Positions 1 to 9,970 of a DNA stretch of 64,000 bases are shown here, piece after piece (position 1 is the stretch's first letter; every line of letters starts with the position of its first letter). Position numbers and translations under genes: made by a program. Below the pieces are notes generated by a model. It searched no databases, was not told where the DNA came from, and saw nothing but the letters and a program-made list of their open reading frames with translations. The DNA is from Culex pipiens pallens (Eukaryota; Arthropoda; Insecta; Diptera; Culicidae), in NCBI RefSeq assembly GCF_016801865.2, contig NC_068939.1:146454105-146518104 (forward strand), given 5' to 3'.

Positions 1-537
1 ACGAACCGGTCTTAACTCGTTTGTCATTTTTGTTGCCACCGCACTGATGGGTCTCTGTCAACCACTGACCGACCACCCCTTCCCAATCCCGCTCCGACCG
101 AGGCATAAACATTGATCCAATCGCTGGAACTGAACCGCAGAATCGACCCCAAAGTCCAGTTTCATTTTGTTTGGTCCCAAAACGGTCATCACTTTTCGAC
201 GTGCGGCTCAAATCGGCCGGACGTGACTGGCGTCGGCAAAATATTGATACGGTTGTGATAAAAAGTTGTGGCTCCTTTTTCATAACGACAAGGTTGATCA
301 GTTTGAGGAGACTTTTTGGTTGAACGATGAGTTTTTTGTAATATCAGATGTTTTTTGAAAAAAAAAAAAAGAGCAATATAATTTTTGTAATTGAAAATCG
401 GAAATGCTGTTAACTTTTTCAGGTGAGATGAGGCAAGATGGCAACTTTGTGGCAACTACTTTTGTCCACATATTGTTTAAATTAAAGTAAAAATAGTTAA
501 AAATAAGGGTCAACACCAGGAAAAAATATCGACATCA
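1..537. other. Unassigned sequence
   Basis: No gene or repeat recognised. There is a short poly-A run near 359-370. Open frames here are under 90 codons and resemble nothing I know. Confidence 0.5.
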
Positions 538-953
538 GAGATACCCCCTGACTCAATTCCTTTGGTAAAAATAAATAACTGTGCCAATTTTGAGCCAAAT
601 CGGTTAAGGTTAAAGTGTCACTATAGCTCGTTAAAGTTGATGAAAAACTATCTTTTCAAGCAAAAACGCCTTCTTTCAATTGTTAATATCTCGTCAGGGT
701 TTACTCGGATCGTTTTGCGGTCTTCTACAAACTTGTATGTCATGCAATTTTACATACGAATCTCACACTTGACAATGATCTGACGCATTTTACGCTACCT
801 TTAGGTGAAATTTTGAAATAAATGCTTTTCCCCATACATGCTTGCTTTTATTTTTCATACAAACTTCCACGATTAAAAGCAACCTTAATCCTTTACCGAT
901 TTGGCTCAAAATTGGTGCTGTTATTTATTTTTACCTAAAGAATCGAGCCAGGG
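538..953. repeat. Fold-back (inverted-repeat) element, ~416 bp
   Basis: The left arm (about 538-625, starting cagagataccccctgactc) is closely repeated in inverted orientation at about 875-953. Both arms contain the stretch reading ttgagccaaatcggt on one strand, and together they give arms of roughly 80 bp. A fragment of the same arm recurs at 20034-20070. No coding capacity is visible. It is probably a MITE-like non-autonomous DNA element; no target duplication was resolved. Confidence 0.6.
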
Positions 954-1146
954 AGAATCTACTAAGATTTTCCAAAACTTTAAATTTTTCTTGTCATCCT
1001 AGTCAACACTAAAGAATTTAATTGAAAATCAAAATGAAAAACTAACTAGATCCATCCATGTAGTTGATGCCTTCCCCACTCTTTACCAACAATAAGATGG
1101 GTTTGGACTCAAATTTCATCGTTTTTATTTTCAGATCCGAAATAAC

Positions 1147-1590
1147 AAGTACATAAATATCAGTTAAGTGGTCATAGCTCGAGACAGGGTTGCCAGATTT
1201 TTTTTGGGACTCGTTGGAAAGGTCTTTCGATTCCGGATGATGGATCCGGACATAGTTCACATAAATTTTAAGTGAGATACGTCTCCAAAAAGTACATAAA
1301 TATCACTAAAGCGCTCATAACTTGAGACAAGGTTGCTGGATTGTCAATGTATAGGACTCGTTGGAAAGGTCTTTCGATTACCTCACCAACGATATGTCGA
1401 ATGATGGATCCGGACATAGTTTACATACATTTACGTGAGATACGTGTACAAAAAAGTACATGAATGTCATTTAAGTGGTCATAACTTGAGGCAGGGTTTT
1501 CGGATCTTTAATATTTTAGACTCGTTGGAAAGGTCTTTCAATTACCTATCAAACGATTTATAACATGATGATATTTGGTGCGATTTCCTG
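1147..1590. repeat. Three diverged tandem units of a dispersed repeat (family G)
   Basis: Units start at about 1147, 1290 and 1454, each beginning aagtaca and containing gactcgttggaaaggtctttc. Periods are about 143 and 164 bp, so the units differ by indels. The reverse complement of the same motif set (acctttccaac..., ttatgagca..., gtcatttgtac) appears twice at about 29510-29760, so this is a dispersed family with internal tandem units. Confidence 0.65.
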
Positions 1591-1638
1591 CCATTTATTC
1601 AACTTCCGAAAATATGCGAAAACACATTTTTATACATA

Positions 1639-2552
1639 GAGCAATTCCAGCTCAAATCAGGATTTTTTCTGGTACTTTTGAACCCAACCCTTTCCGATTT
1701 CAATGAAACTTTGTTGACATGTTATTCTAGGTCTATATAAGCCATTTTTGTGTATATGGAGCTAATTGTACTCGGAAATAACATTTGAGAAAGGCGTAAG
1801 TTATTTAAATATTTTTGTATCTAGCAATTAAAAAAATATTGTATCTCGAAGCCGTTGCAACGTATCAAAAAGTGGTCAAAGACAAACTTGTAGGAAATTG
1901 CTTTCTGAAAAAATACACTGAAACAAAAATGCACACCACTTCTATGAGATTTTTTCATTTTTAAATATAAAAGTTAAATTTTAAGGTGATGTCACGATTT
2001 TTTTTTCGTTCAAAATTTTTGAACACCACTTCTATGAGATTTTTTCATTTTTAAGTATTAAAGTTAAATTTTAAGGTGATGTCACGATTTTTTTTTCGTT
2101 CAAAATTTTTGAACACCACTTCTATGAGATTTTTTCATTTTTAAGTATAAAAGTTAAATTTTAAGGTGATGTCACGATTTTTTTTTCGTTCATCATCATC
2201 ATCCTAAGATGTTACAAAAAGACTGACGAAAAATTCAGGATGGTATGTCTCTCCTCAAAAAATTCAAAAATCATTTACTAAAACTGTTATTTTTAAAGTG
2301 TTTTAAACGTCAAAATTTTTGAAAACCGATGGTGCGAATCGATTCTCCAGACAATTTTACATTCAAGAGTCTATATTGACCACTGTCCTATGTTCGATCC
2401 CTGTGAAGATACAGTGGTTTTAAAAATAAAAATGTTGAAAAAAAGTAATTTTTGGTGGTTTAGGCAATTTCTATATGACAGACTTGATATTTCAATCTAG
2501 TAAATACTTTTACCGGAAAGCTCGTCCAATTTCTCATAAGCTGGAATTGCTC
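1639..2552. mobile_element. MITE-like element with 14-bp TIRs
   Basis: The element begins GAGCAATTCCAGCT and ends with its inverse complement, a perfect 14-bp terminal inverted repeat. CATA lies directly outside both ends (1635-1638 and 2553-2556), a probable 4-bp target duplication. No transposase reading frame is present, so it is non-autonomous. It contains the 90-bp minisatellite at 1934-2190. The terminus resembles that of fold-back family A (GAGCAGTTCTCT, also 4-bp duplications), so the two may be moved by related transposases; that link is inference. Confidence 0.6.
1934..2190. repeat. 90-bp minisatellite, 2.9 copies
   Basis: Units start at 1934, 2024 and 2114, exactly 90 bp apart, and differ by only a few substitutions. 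Each runs from caccacttctatgag to a T-rich tract ending cgttcaaaatttttgaa. The array ends in a short (CAT)4 run at 2191-2203. The array lies inside the 1639-2552 element and so probably expanded after or with that insertion. Confidence 0.9.
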
Positions 2553-2565
2553 CATAACTTTTGAA

Positions 2566-3030
2566 CTAGCAATGACGCACTACAAATGTTAATAAACGAC
2601 AAGAAGAGCTGCGTGTAAAAGTGCTGGGTGTAAAATAAATATTGCATTATTTAATGGATTTTTATGTAATTTTACGCCCTGAAATATGTAGCCTATCAGT
2701 ATGGAAAACCTACTTGACCGAAATGTCAAGCTCATATATGCGTTTATCCTTACTGCTTTTGATCGGTCTGATGGCCGAGTGGGCTAAGGCGCCAGTCCTT
2801 ACTGTTGGTGCTGGGTTTGAATCCCGTCGGTTGCGACTTTTTTTTGTGTATGCAAAAAAATTGTACATGCAGTGTGTAATATTAAGTGTTTATTTTGACG
2901 AAGGTGATGTGCATGCTTTTGCATGCGATTTTACCATTGGATTTTTTGCTGTGTAGGCGTCATCTAACCTTAGGCGCTTTCCAGGATCCCTTCGAAAGAT
3001 TGGTTGCACTAGGGTCTGATTAGATCAGAC
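2566..3030 (+). mobile_element. Dispersed repeat B copy, interrupted by a tRNA-headed insertion
   Basis: The start (aatgacgcactacaaatgtt, through gacaagaagag) and the end (ggcgtcatctaacctt to ctagggtctgattagatcag) match the 3' part of the B copies at 7071-7484 and 35818-36243. Between them, about 2608-2953 is unrelated sequence carrying a tRNA-like segment at 2764-2835. B copies end in (TTAGA)n tails, which suggests they are retroposons (a SINE or the 3' end of a LINE). Confidence 0.6.
2764..2835 (+). mobile_element. tRNA-like SINE head
   Basis: It carries an A-box-like stretch (tggccgagtggg) and a B-box-like stretch (gggtttgaatccc) at tRNA spacing, followed by a T run. The acceptor arms do not pair well and the anticodon loop lacks the expected U33, so I read this as a tRNA-derived SINE promoter rather than a working tRNA gene. 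The parent could be a Leu- or Ser-type tRNA (tggccgagtgg is typical). Confidence 0.5.
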
Positions 3031-5097
3031 CCTAAAAAAAATTCAACAATTTTAAAATTGTGAAAACTCTTACTAATGAGATGAGTTACTAAAGTAAAAT
3101 TAACAGAAAAATTGAAGTCTGCATTTATTTGGACAAAAAAAAACAGCATAAATGAGAAGAAAGCCGCAACCATTTCAAATTGGATTAAATAACGGTTTTC
3201 CAATTAAAATACTTTTTTCCATAAAGTGCTTTCAATTCTTGCGCGTCTTCTGCTTGATAATGCCATTGGCGAGGTACACATTTTAAAATACCAACTCATG
3301 AACAGACAAAAAAGAGAATCAACATATGCCACGAAAAAACGCAGCCGGTCCACGTGGCCCCCACCACCCAACACTGCCCTTGCAGATCCACTTGTGTCCC
3401 TGGCAGCAACTCACCAGTGCCGGCGGCTTTCGGCGGCCAGCTGCAATGAAAGATAAAAATAATAATGAATTTTTAAACACATTAATTTATTTATCGGCTC
3501 CGGAATCATTTGTCACACGTCGGTTGGTATTCGCTCGGGTATTCTGACATCAAAAAAAAAAAAAAAGAGTTCACAAAAAATATTGGATTCAACCACGTGA
3601 TGAAATTGATATGATAATGATGGTTACCAAATGTGTGTGTGTGTGTGTGTGTGCGCGTGGCTGGGAGGGTGGGTTGGTGAAGAAAAGTCGTGTTAATTTG
3701 CACTGACAGCTTCCGGTGGCGTTTTTCCGGCCGACAGCCAACCCGCCAAAGCGAGCCACGTGGAAAATTGATGTGCTGCCGGAGGTGCAGGCTTTTTTAA
3801 AATTAAATTTCTTCCGGCGTTGTCCGACACTTTTGAAACTGGGGCAAGGGGAGGGGAAAGAGGAGGAAGGAACGGTAGATTAAAACTGTATTAATAGGCG
3901 TTTTCTGTTGGTATTTTTTTGTTGCTGTCTGGGGAGGGGCATCAAATTTGCAACATATTTGACAGTTTGGGGCCAGGCCAGGATGAGGGTGGCGTTGTTG
4001 TTGTAGTAGAACGGAACCAGGACGTACCGACGAGGACGACGGCAAGGCCCATTAAATGGCAAATAATAAATTGCTTAAATCGCAGTTTAATTAAATTAAA
4101 TTATGCCCCAGATATATTAAATGGTTAGCTAGAGTCGTACTCACTTCTGGTCTATCCCGAGCGAGTCTGGGCTCAGAGGCAGGAGAGATAACTCGAAGAA
4201 ACCTGGTGCTCGGACTGTCGTTGAAGAGGGAGAAACATAAGAAGAAGATGTCCCCAGCTTCATTTTCTAATGTGCTTTTGTCGGCTTTTTACGTTTTATG
4301 ACACTTTTTGCGAATTATGGTTTGCGGCGATTGTACTCGGACAGTTATGAAAGAAAATATGTATTTGAGTTGCCAAAAAAATTGAATACAAACATATTTA
4401 AGCAAATCAGGAAAGTTGCTTTTAAAGCATCAAATAATTCATTTCCTGTTGCTAAATAATTCCAATTCAGTGATATTACTGAGAGAAGGGAAATAATTTA
4501 TATAGAAAAAATCGTAAAATTTCGCAAAAGCTTGAAAGCTTGAAATTACAGGCTAATTAGTTGCAACTTAGAAAAATGCATTTTCATCGATTCGAGTTCT
4601 TTGTTAGGCTGTACTTTAAACTAATTGCACGATTTTCAATATTCAGAGACACAATTTTAGGAAATAAAACCCAGGAGATGTCTATTTAGGTTTCTGAAAC
4701 ATTTCAAAAAATTCAGAAAATTGAAAATACGAATTTGGAGAATTTCATTTTACTAATAAAAAGGTAAATAAAACAATCGAATTTATTTCCGTGTATATAT
4801 TTTGCCTACAACTTTGAAGACACAAAATTGATCATAAAATCCCATCTGAAGGTACAGAATTTCATACATTGATATTCCCATTTTGTATGACCAGCCCTCA
4901 AAATTGTAAGGAGACTTGTATCGAAAGACTAATTATGTTGAATGGTTTTTATTTGACAAAGAAATGTATGGACAAAGTTTCATCCAAATAAAAAAAAATG
5001 AAATTTTGCCAGATTCCTAGTTTCCTCTTGAAATAACCAAGCGAAAAACTACAATACAGAATGTAAATCTTTTTTTATTCAATTTATCTATATATAT
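3031..5097. other. Unassigned, single-copy-looking sequence
   Basis: No recognisable gene. It holds a (TG)11 microsatellite at 3632-3653, a poly-A run at 3551-3565 and several overlapping short frames around 3226-3550 and 3800-4130 on both strands, none resembling a known protein. It may be intergenic or intronic. Confidence 0.4.
3632..3653. repeat. (TG)11 microsatellite
   Basis: Eleven TG dinucleotides in a row, followed by gcgcgtgg. Confidence 0.95.
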
Positions 5098-5385
5098 ATA
5101 AAAAACAAGCCTTACCCGGCAAACTTTGTCTTGTCTCCTTTTTTGTATTTTGACGTTTTGAGCTTTTTGCTTATTCAGCCTCCTGTGATCCAAATTAGAT
5201 TTTACGTAACTTTCTCCATACAATTTGCCGAAGCTCCGGAATCGGTTCCAGAGTGGCCAAAGTGTAAATTAGTTAGCGTAAGAATCTTCCTTGGACTTAT
5301 ACGAACCCAACGCAACAAAGAGCACCTCGATCTGACGTTCCGTGTTCAACTGATTCGCGTTCGAACAAAACCATCTAAATCTATA
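5098..5385 (-). repeat. Repeat C, copy 1 (inverted relative to copies 2 and 3)
   Basis: A unit of ~290 bp bounded by acaagccttacccggc on one side and ttcgaacaaaacc on the other, with TA-rich microsatellites outside (5084-5101 and 5380-5400). It contains the conserved core ccaacgcaacaaagagcacctcgat. Copies lie at 5402-5685, 5926-6190 and 23903-24178. No ORF is conserved between copies. Association with (TA)n suggests an element that targets or carries TA microsatellites. Confidence 0.75.
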
Positions 5386-5401
5386 TATATATATATATAA
5401 A

Positions 5402-5685
5402 ATTTCGACGGTTTTGTTCGAACGCGAATCACTTCAACACGGAGCGTCGGATCGAGGTGCTCTTTGTTGCGTTGGGTTCGTATAAGCCCAAGGAAGGTTC
5501 TTACGCCAAAAAGTGACAACTTTGGCCACTCTGGAACCGATTCCGTAAAATCTGCAGATTGTATGGGAAAAGTTACGTTGAATCAAATTTTGATCACAGG
5601 AAGCTGAATTAGCAAACAAGCAAGAAACGTCAGGAAACCAAAAAAGGGCAGGATGAATTTTGCCGGGTAAGGCTTGTTTTTTTTT
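5402..5685 (+). repeat. Repeat C, copy 2 (head-to-head with copy 1)
   Basis: Reverse-complementary to copy 1 across essentially the whole unit, separated from it by a (TA)n tract, giving a large inverted repeat of ~290-bp arms. It ends gccgggtaaggcttg and is split from copy 3 by a retroposed fragment. Confidence 0.75.
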
Positions 5686-5896
5686 CAATTCGGTTTTATT
5701 TGTGAATAATCAAGTTACAATGAGTTAACAGAGTTTTGGTGTTCCTTTCAGCTGTGTTTTACATCGTATTTCAATCGAAAAATTATTACTTATAACTATG
5801 GAATAGACAAGAGTAAGAAAAAGTTTTCAAAAAACTTACAGAAAGTGCAATGGAAAAAGGATAGATAGAGAGAAAGCTTAAAACTAGATCACAGAC
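5683..5896 (-). mobile_element. Retroposed LINE or SINE 3'-end fragment with 14-bp TSD
   Basis: A ~214-bp insertion starting ttcaattcggttttatttg is flanked by the direct duplication aaggcttgtttttt (5669-5682 and 5897-5910). The A-rich tail, read on the minus strand, and the variable-length long duplication are those of target-primed reverse transcription. A related fragment lies at 57041-57228 (shared motifs at the T-rich end and ggtgttcctt). Confidence 0.7.
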
Positions 5897-5925
5897 AAGG
5901 CTTGTTTTTTATATATATAGATTTC

Positions 5926-6190
5926 AATGGTTTTGTTCGAACGCGAATCAGTTCAATACGGAGCATCGGATTGAGGTGCTCTTTGTTGCGTTGGGTTCGT
6001 ATAAGCCCAAGGAAGGTTTATACGCTAACTAATTGACACTTTGGCCACTCTGGAACCGATTCCGGAAAATCTGCAGATTGTATGGGAAAAGTTACGTAAA
6101 ATCAAATTTTGATCACAGGAGGCTGAATAAGCAAAAAACGTCAACAAACGAAAAAAGGCAGAACGAAGTTTGTCGGGTAAGGCTTGTTTG
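5926..6190 (+). repeat. Repeat C, copy 3
   Basis: Same orientation as copy 2, preceded by atatatatag and ending gtcgggtaaggcttgtttg. It shares the gattccg...aaaatctgcagattgtatggg segment with copy 2, so copies 2 and 3 are closer to each other than to copy 1. Confidence 0.75.
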
Positions 6191-6367
6191 TCATAAATAA
6201 ACAGCAACAGATTAACTGGATACAAATTTGAGCATTTGAGCTACACTGCTTAATCTCGAGTATTTCATTAAATTGTTATTTAACACCCAAAAGGTTCCCA
6301 ATATTATTTCTTCAATCCTCTGCCATATTACATAATAACATTTAAAACATTTTCAAATCAATCACTT

Positions 6368-6694
6368 TGTGGAGAACTGTTTCCCTTAAAAAAGTATCAA
6401 TTTTGGTTCAATATATCAAAGAGATAGTCCCAATTTGTAAAATAAAAAGTGACTTTCTCCAAAATGTCTGGATGTAATTCCCATTCAAACGATGAACACT
6501 GCCTACTGAGTTTTTTCAAACTATTCTAATCAGATGATAATCATTGATTTCATCACAATTTGAAAAAAATAATTATGTTTTAGGAAATTTATTTTACGAT
6601 TTTACGTATATCAACAGACAAAGTTTGTGGTATAAATCTGCTTATATTGAACCAAAATTGATACTTTTAAGGGAAATAGTTCTGCAAACTGGCA
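6368..6694. repeat. Fold-back element, ~325 bp with ~45-bp arms
   Basis: The left arm (gaactgtttcccttaaaa...ttttggttcaatat) recurs inverted at about 6650-6694 with few mismatches. The interior is AT-rich with no ORF. It is likely a MITE; no target duplication was identified. Confidence 0.6.
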
Positions 6695-6738
6695 TTTCAT
6701 CGTGATCGGGCTAAATTGTAGTAAGTTTGCTTTTGACG

Positions 6739-7972
6739 TTTTGTTTGACAAGCAAGCAATTCTCTACGAAGTCGGTCTTCTTCAATTTTAATTTTTGTAT
6801 TTTTAAATCCGGCTGAAACTTTTTTGGTGGCTTCGGTATGCCCAAAGAAGCCATTTTGCTTCATTAGTTTGTCCATATAATTTTCCATACAAATATGGCA
6901 GCTGTCCATACAAAAATGATGAATGAAAATTCAAAAATCTGTATCTTTTGAAGGAATTTTTTGATCGATTTGGTGTCTTCGGCAATGTTGTAGGTATGGA
7001 TAAGGACTACACTGAAAAAAATGATGCACGGTAAAAACACTTTTGTGATTTTTAATTTAATTTCACTATAACCATGGCAAATAGTGTCCAGGGCATTTGT
7101 GGAAATACAATGTCCCATCCTCGAGGGTCCCGGAGCACCAAAACTTCTCAGCATGGTGGCTCCCAACGATAAATTGCTTTACACAGGAACGTGAGCGGGG
7201 GATCCCCACGTTTCTTCCTCCCCTATAGATTCAGAAATTTATTGTTGTTTGAACACTCGTGCTCAAACTCAATGCAATTCAACGAATCATCTTTGCGGTT
7301 AACTTTACGCAGTTGGCCTGGCCGCTTTAACGTTTGTGATGTTTCAAAGCATTCTTATGCATTGAGGCACTGCAAGTGTTAATAATGACAAGAGGATGCT
7401 AGGCGTTAATCAACCTAAGGCATTTTCCAGGATGCCCTCGAAAGACTGGCTGCGCTTGGGTTAGATTAGATTAGATTAGATTAGATCTGATTACTATTTT
7501 CTGATATGTTTTAGGAGATCAAATGCCAACTTTTCAGAAATTTCCAGAAAGGGCAAAAAATATTTGACCGAGTTATGAATTTTTGAATCAATACTGATTA
7601 AAAAAATAAAATCGAAATATGGGTCGCAAAAATTTTTCAACTTTATTTTTCAATGTAAAATCGAATTTGAACTATGTTGATACAACCCTTAGCTGCTGAG
7701 ATATTGCCATGCAAAGATTTAAAAACAGGAAAATTAATTGATGGAACTTTGCCAAAGATACCAAATTGAACAAAAAATTCCTTCAAAAGATACAGATTTT
7801 GGAATTTTCATGTATCATTTTTGTATGGACAGCTGCCAAATTTGTATGGAAAATTATATGGACAAACTAATGATGCAAAATGACTTTTAAGGGCATACCG
7901 AAGGAACCAAAAAAGTTTCAGCGGGATTAAAAAATACAAAAAAATCGAAAGACCACAATCTCAGAGTATTGC
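6739..7972. mobile_element. Fold-back family A, copy 1 (deleted centre, nested B repeat)
   Basis: The left arm (6739-7070) and right arm (about 7485-7972) are inverted copies of one another. Each contains tccatataattttccatac or its complement and aaagatacagattt. The centre of the palindrome, still present in the copy at 9971-12272, is largely missing here, and the B repeat at 7071-7484 interrupts the left arm. Confidence 0.75.
7071..7484 (+). mobile_element. Dispersed repeat B, copy 2 (nested)
   Basis: About 85-90% similar by eye to 35818-36243, from the ataaccatggcaaatagtg start to the (TTAGA)n tail at 7450-7484. It sits inside the left arm of an A element. ACTAT near both junctions may be a 5-bp target duplication. 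Confidence 0.7.
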
Positions 7973-7975
7973 TTA

Positions 7976-9361
7976 TCTACTAATTCGTCCTATTGAAAAG
8001 TTAATACGGAAATAATAGGAGGCTGTTGATTTACACAAATTTTGAAAAGCATTTTTTTTTCTTCAAAATTCCAACATTTTTTGCACCGCATCAGCCGAAC
8101 AGCAAATAACAATGACCAAAATTAAGAAAGCTCTTCGCCAGCTGCAAAACTAAATAATCCGCGAGCAAGTGCAATAACTGGTCCACTAAAACACGAAGCA
8201 ACGGCGATCCTTTTGTATGCTAGCCTCACCCTTGGCTTGGTTTGACTTTGTGGCCAACACTAAACAAAAGACAGTGTCTTCATCATACCACGTGGATGGC
8301 GTCTCGTGGCTTAGAAGGGTATTGGGATTAAATTTTGGTACTAATTTCAAAATTTATATAAAAACGCATGTTTGTTGGTTAGAAATGTTTAATAAAAGCC
8401 TAATTTAAAATATATTTAAAAAAAATTAAACTACCAACAAAAAACATTTTCAAAAATACAAGAAGCTAAAAAAATGACAAATTTCAAACAACACAGATCA
8501 GGGAATTGGCTAATTTAAACTCAATTTCTAAAAAGTTGGTTAATTTTCTAAGTTCCAAAGTCGAAACATCACTGTAGCAGAAGTAGATTTTAAAATATGT
8601 GGTTCAGCTCGGATGCCCATTTATCACCTAAGCAAAGAATTCACGGGGATGGGGACTCTCCGTCTCTTCACCAACTCTAAGTACCAAGATTGCTAGCAGA
8701 ACTGGGTAGCTAGGTCAAACGAGGGGACTGGGAACGGGAATCTCTTCTTTAGAAAGCAAGTTATGTGAAATTTAATAAAGTAAATGGACCGTAACATTGG
8801 CATACTCGGCCATCTTTCTTCGCGTCGGAACCTACGAAGACGTGCCCCACGGTGGCTATTATTGTTGTCCTCTGCTGTGGGGAAGATTTTTCGACGGAAA
8901 GACATAATTAAATTTTGGTGCTGTGCGTAACGGTGATACTGTTAATAGAATAAATCGAGACATTTGAATTTGGAAAGTAATTTGGAGTAGAGTAGAAGTA
9001 TATTGCATTGTTGGCTGTAGAGTACGAAAAGCTAAATATAAGATAAAAAATGTTCTTAAAACAGATATTTTCTACTCAAAGTCCCCCCAGTGTACAGTTT
9101 AAATAGATGTGGACGATGAGTCAGCCTGTCCTGGTGACGTGACCTCCAAGACCTGCTTTCCAGGACTGGTCCCCGTGGCCTCTGCTGGTAGTTTAAAGCG
9201 CGATTGTATGATTTATGGGGCTGCGTGATGCGTCCACGAGGCTCCACGAAACGATTAGAAATTATTTCCACAGTCAATATAGCTAATTAAAATGTGGCGC
9301 TAATTGAAATGAAGCACTCTGAGCCGGGCGGGACGGGATGGGGAGTTTATTTATGAATTGC
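7976..9361. other. Unassigned, single-copy-looking sequence
   Basis: No gene or repeat recognised. Frames at 8217-8408, 8693-8905 and 9056-9277 are under 75 codons, with no recognisable motif. Confidence 0.4.
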
Positions 9362-9374
9362 TTTACTGTTTGTA

Positions 9375-9649
9375 CTTTACTTGTCTGCCTGTGTGGATCA
9401 ATCGGACCGCGCACTGGACTCACAATCCAGAGGTCGCCGGTTCGAATCCCGAGGCAGACACAAAAATCCTAAGTGTTAATATAGGTATTCGGTGCCCTCT
9501 CCCCGTGCCATACCTTCACACTTAGGAGACCCGGGAGGCGGAGTCTTGTCGCAAAAAGAACGATACACGCCTGTGGATCCGTTGACGAAACCGCAAGGTT
9601 TAAGAGGGCCTCATTATAAGGTGTTACGTCGATTCCGTTTTTTTTTTTT
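9375..9649 (+). mobile_element. tRNA-derived SINE with 13-bp TSD and T-run tail
   Basis: A direct duplication, tttactgtttgta, flanks the unit (9362-9374 and 9650-9662). The head at about 9388-9460 is tRNA-like: GTCTGCCT pairs with AGGCAGAC as an acceptor stem, CTGGA and TCCAG close a 7-base anticodon loop with CAC (Val) in the anticodon position, and GGTTCGAATCC is a perfect B box. Two mismatches in the T stem argue against a functional tRNA. The body (to ~9635) ends in a T run, not an A tail. A truncated relative lies at 15010-15190. Confidence 0.8.
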
Positions 9650-9662
9650 TTTACTGTTTGTA

Positions 9663-9970
9663 AATTATGCATTGGCTGATTACAGTGCGGAAAGGGCCCC
9701 GCTGAGTGCATTAGCAATTGATTAAAAGTGTTTTGAATTACAAGGTTGAATGTTTTGAACTTAACAGGAGTGCCAATTTAACTATTATTCAATTAATATT
9801 TTATTATGATTTTCTGTCTCTTGATTAAATTAGTATATTATCACAAATAAATTGATAAATGAATCAATGAATAAAGTTTTGAAAAATTGTCACAAATGCT
9901 AAATATTTATGTGAATTAAAAACTCTTTACAGAAGGAAAAGCAAGTCTTACTTTCTTTGCACTTGCTATT
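9663..9970. other. Unassigned AT-rich sequence
   Basis: A short AT-rich stretch between the SINE and A copy 2. Nothing recognised. Confidence 0.4.

Noticed and set aside
9388..9460. Functional tRNA-Val(CAC) gene.
   Set aside because: T stem has two mismatches, and the unit continues into a SINE body flanked by a target duplication.
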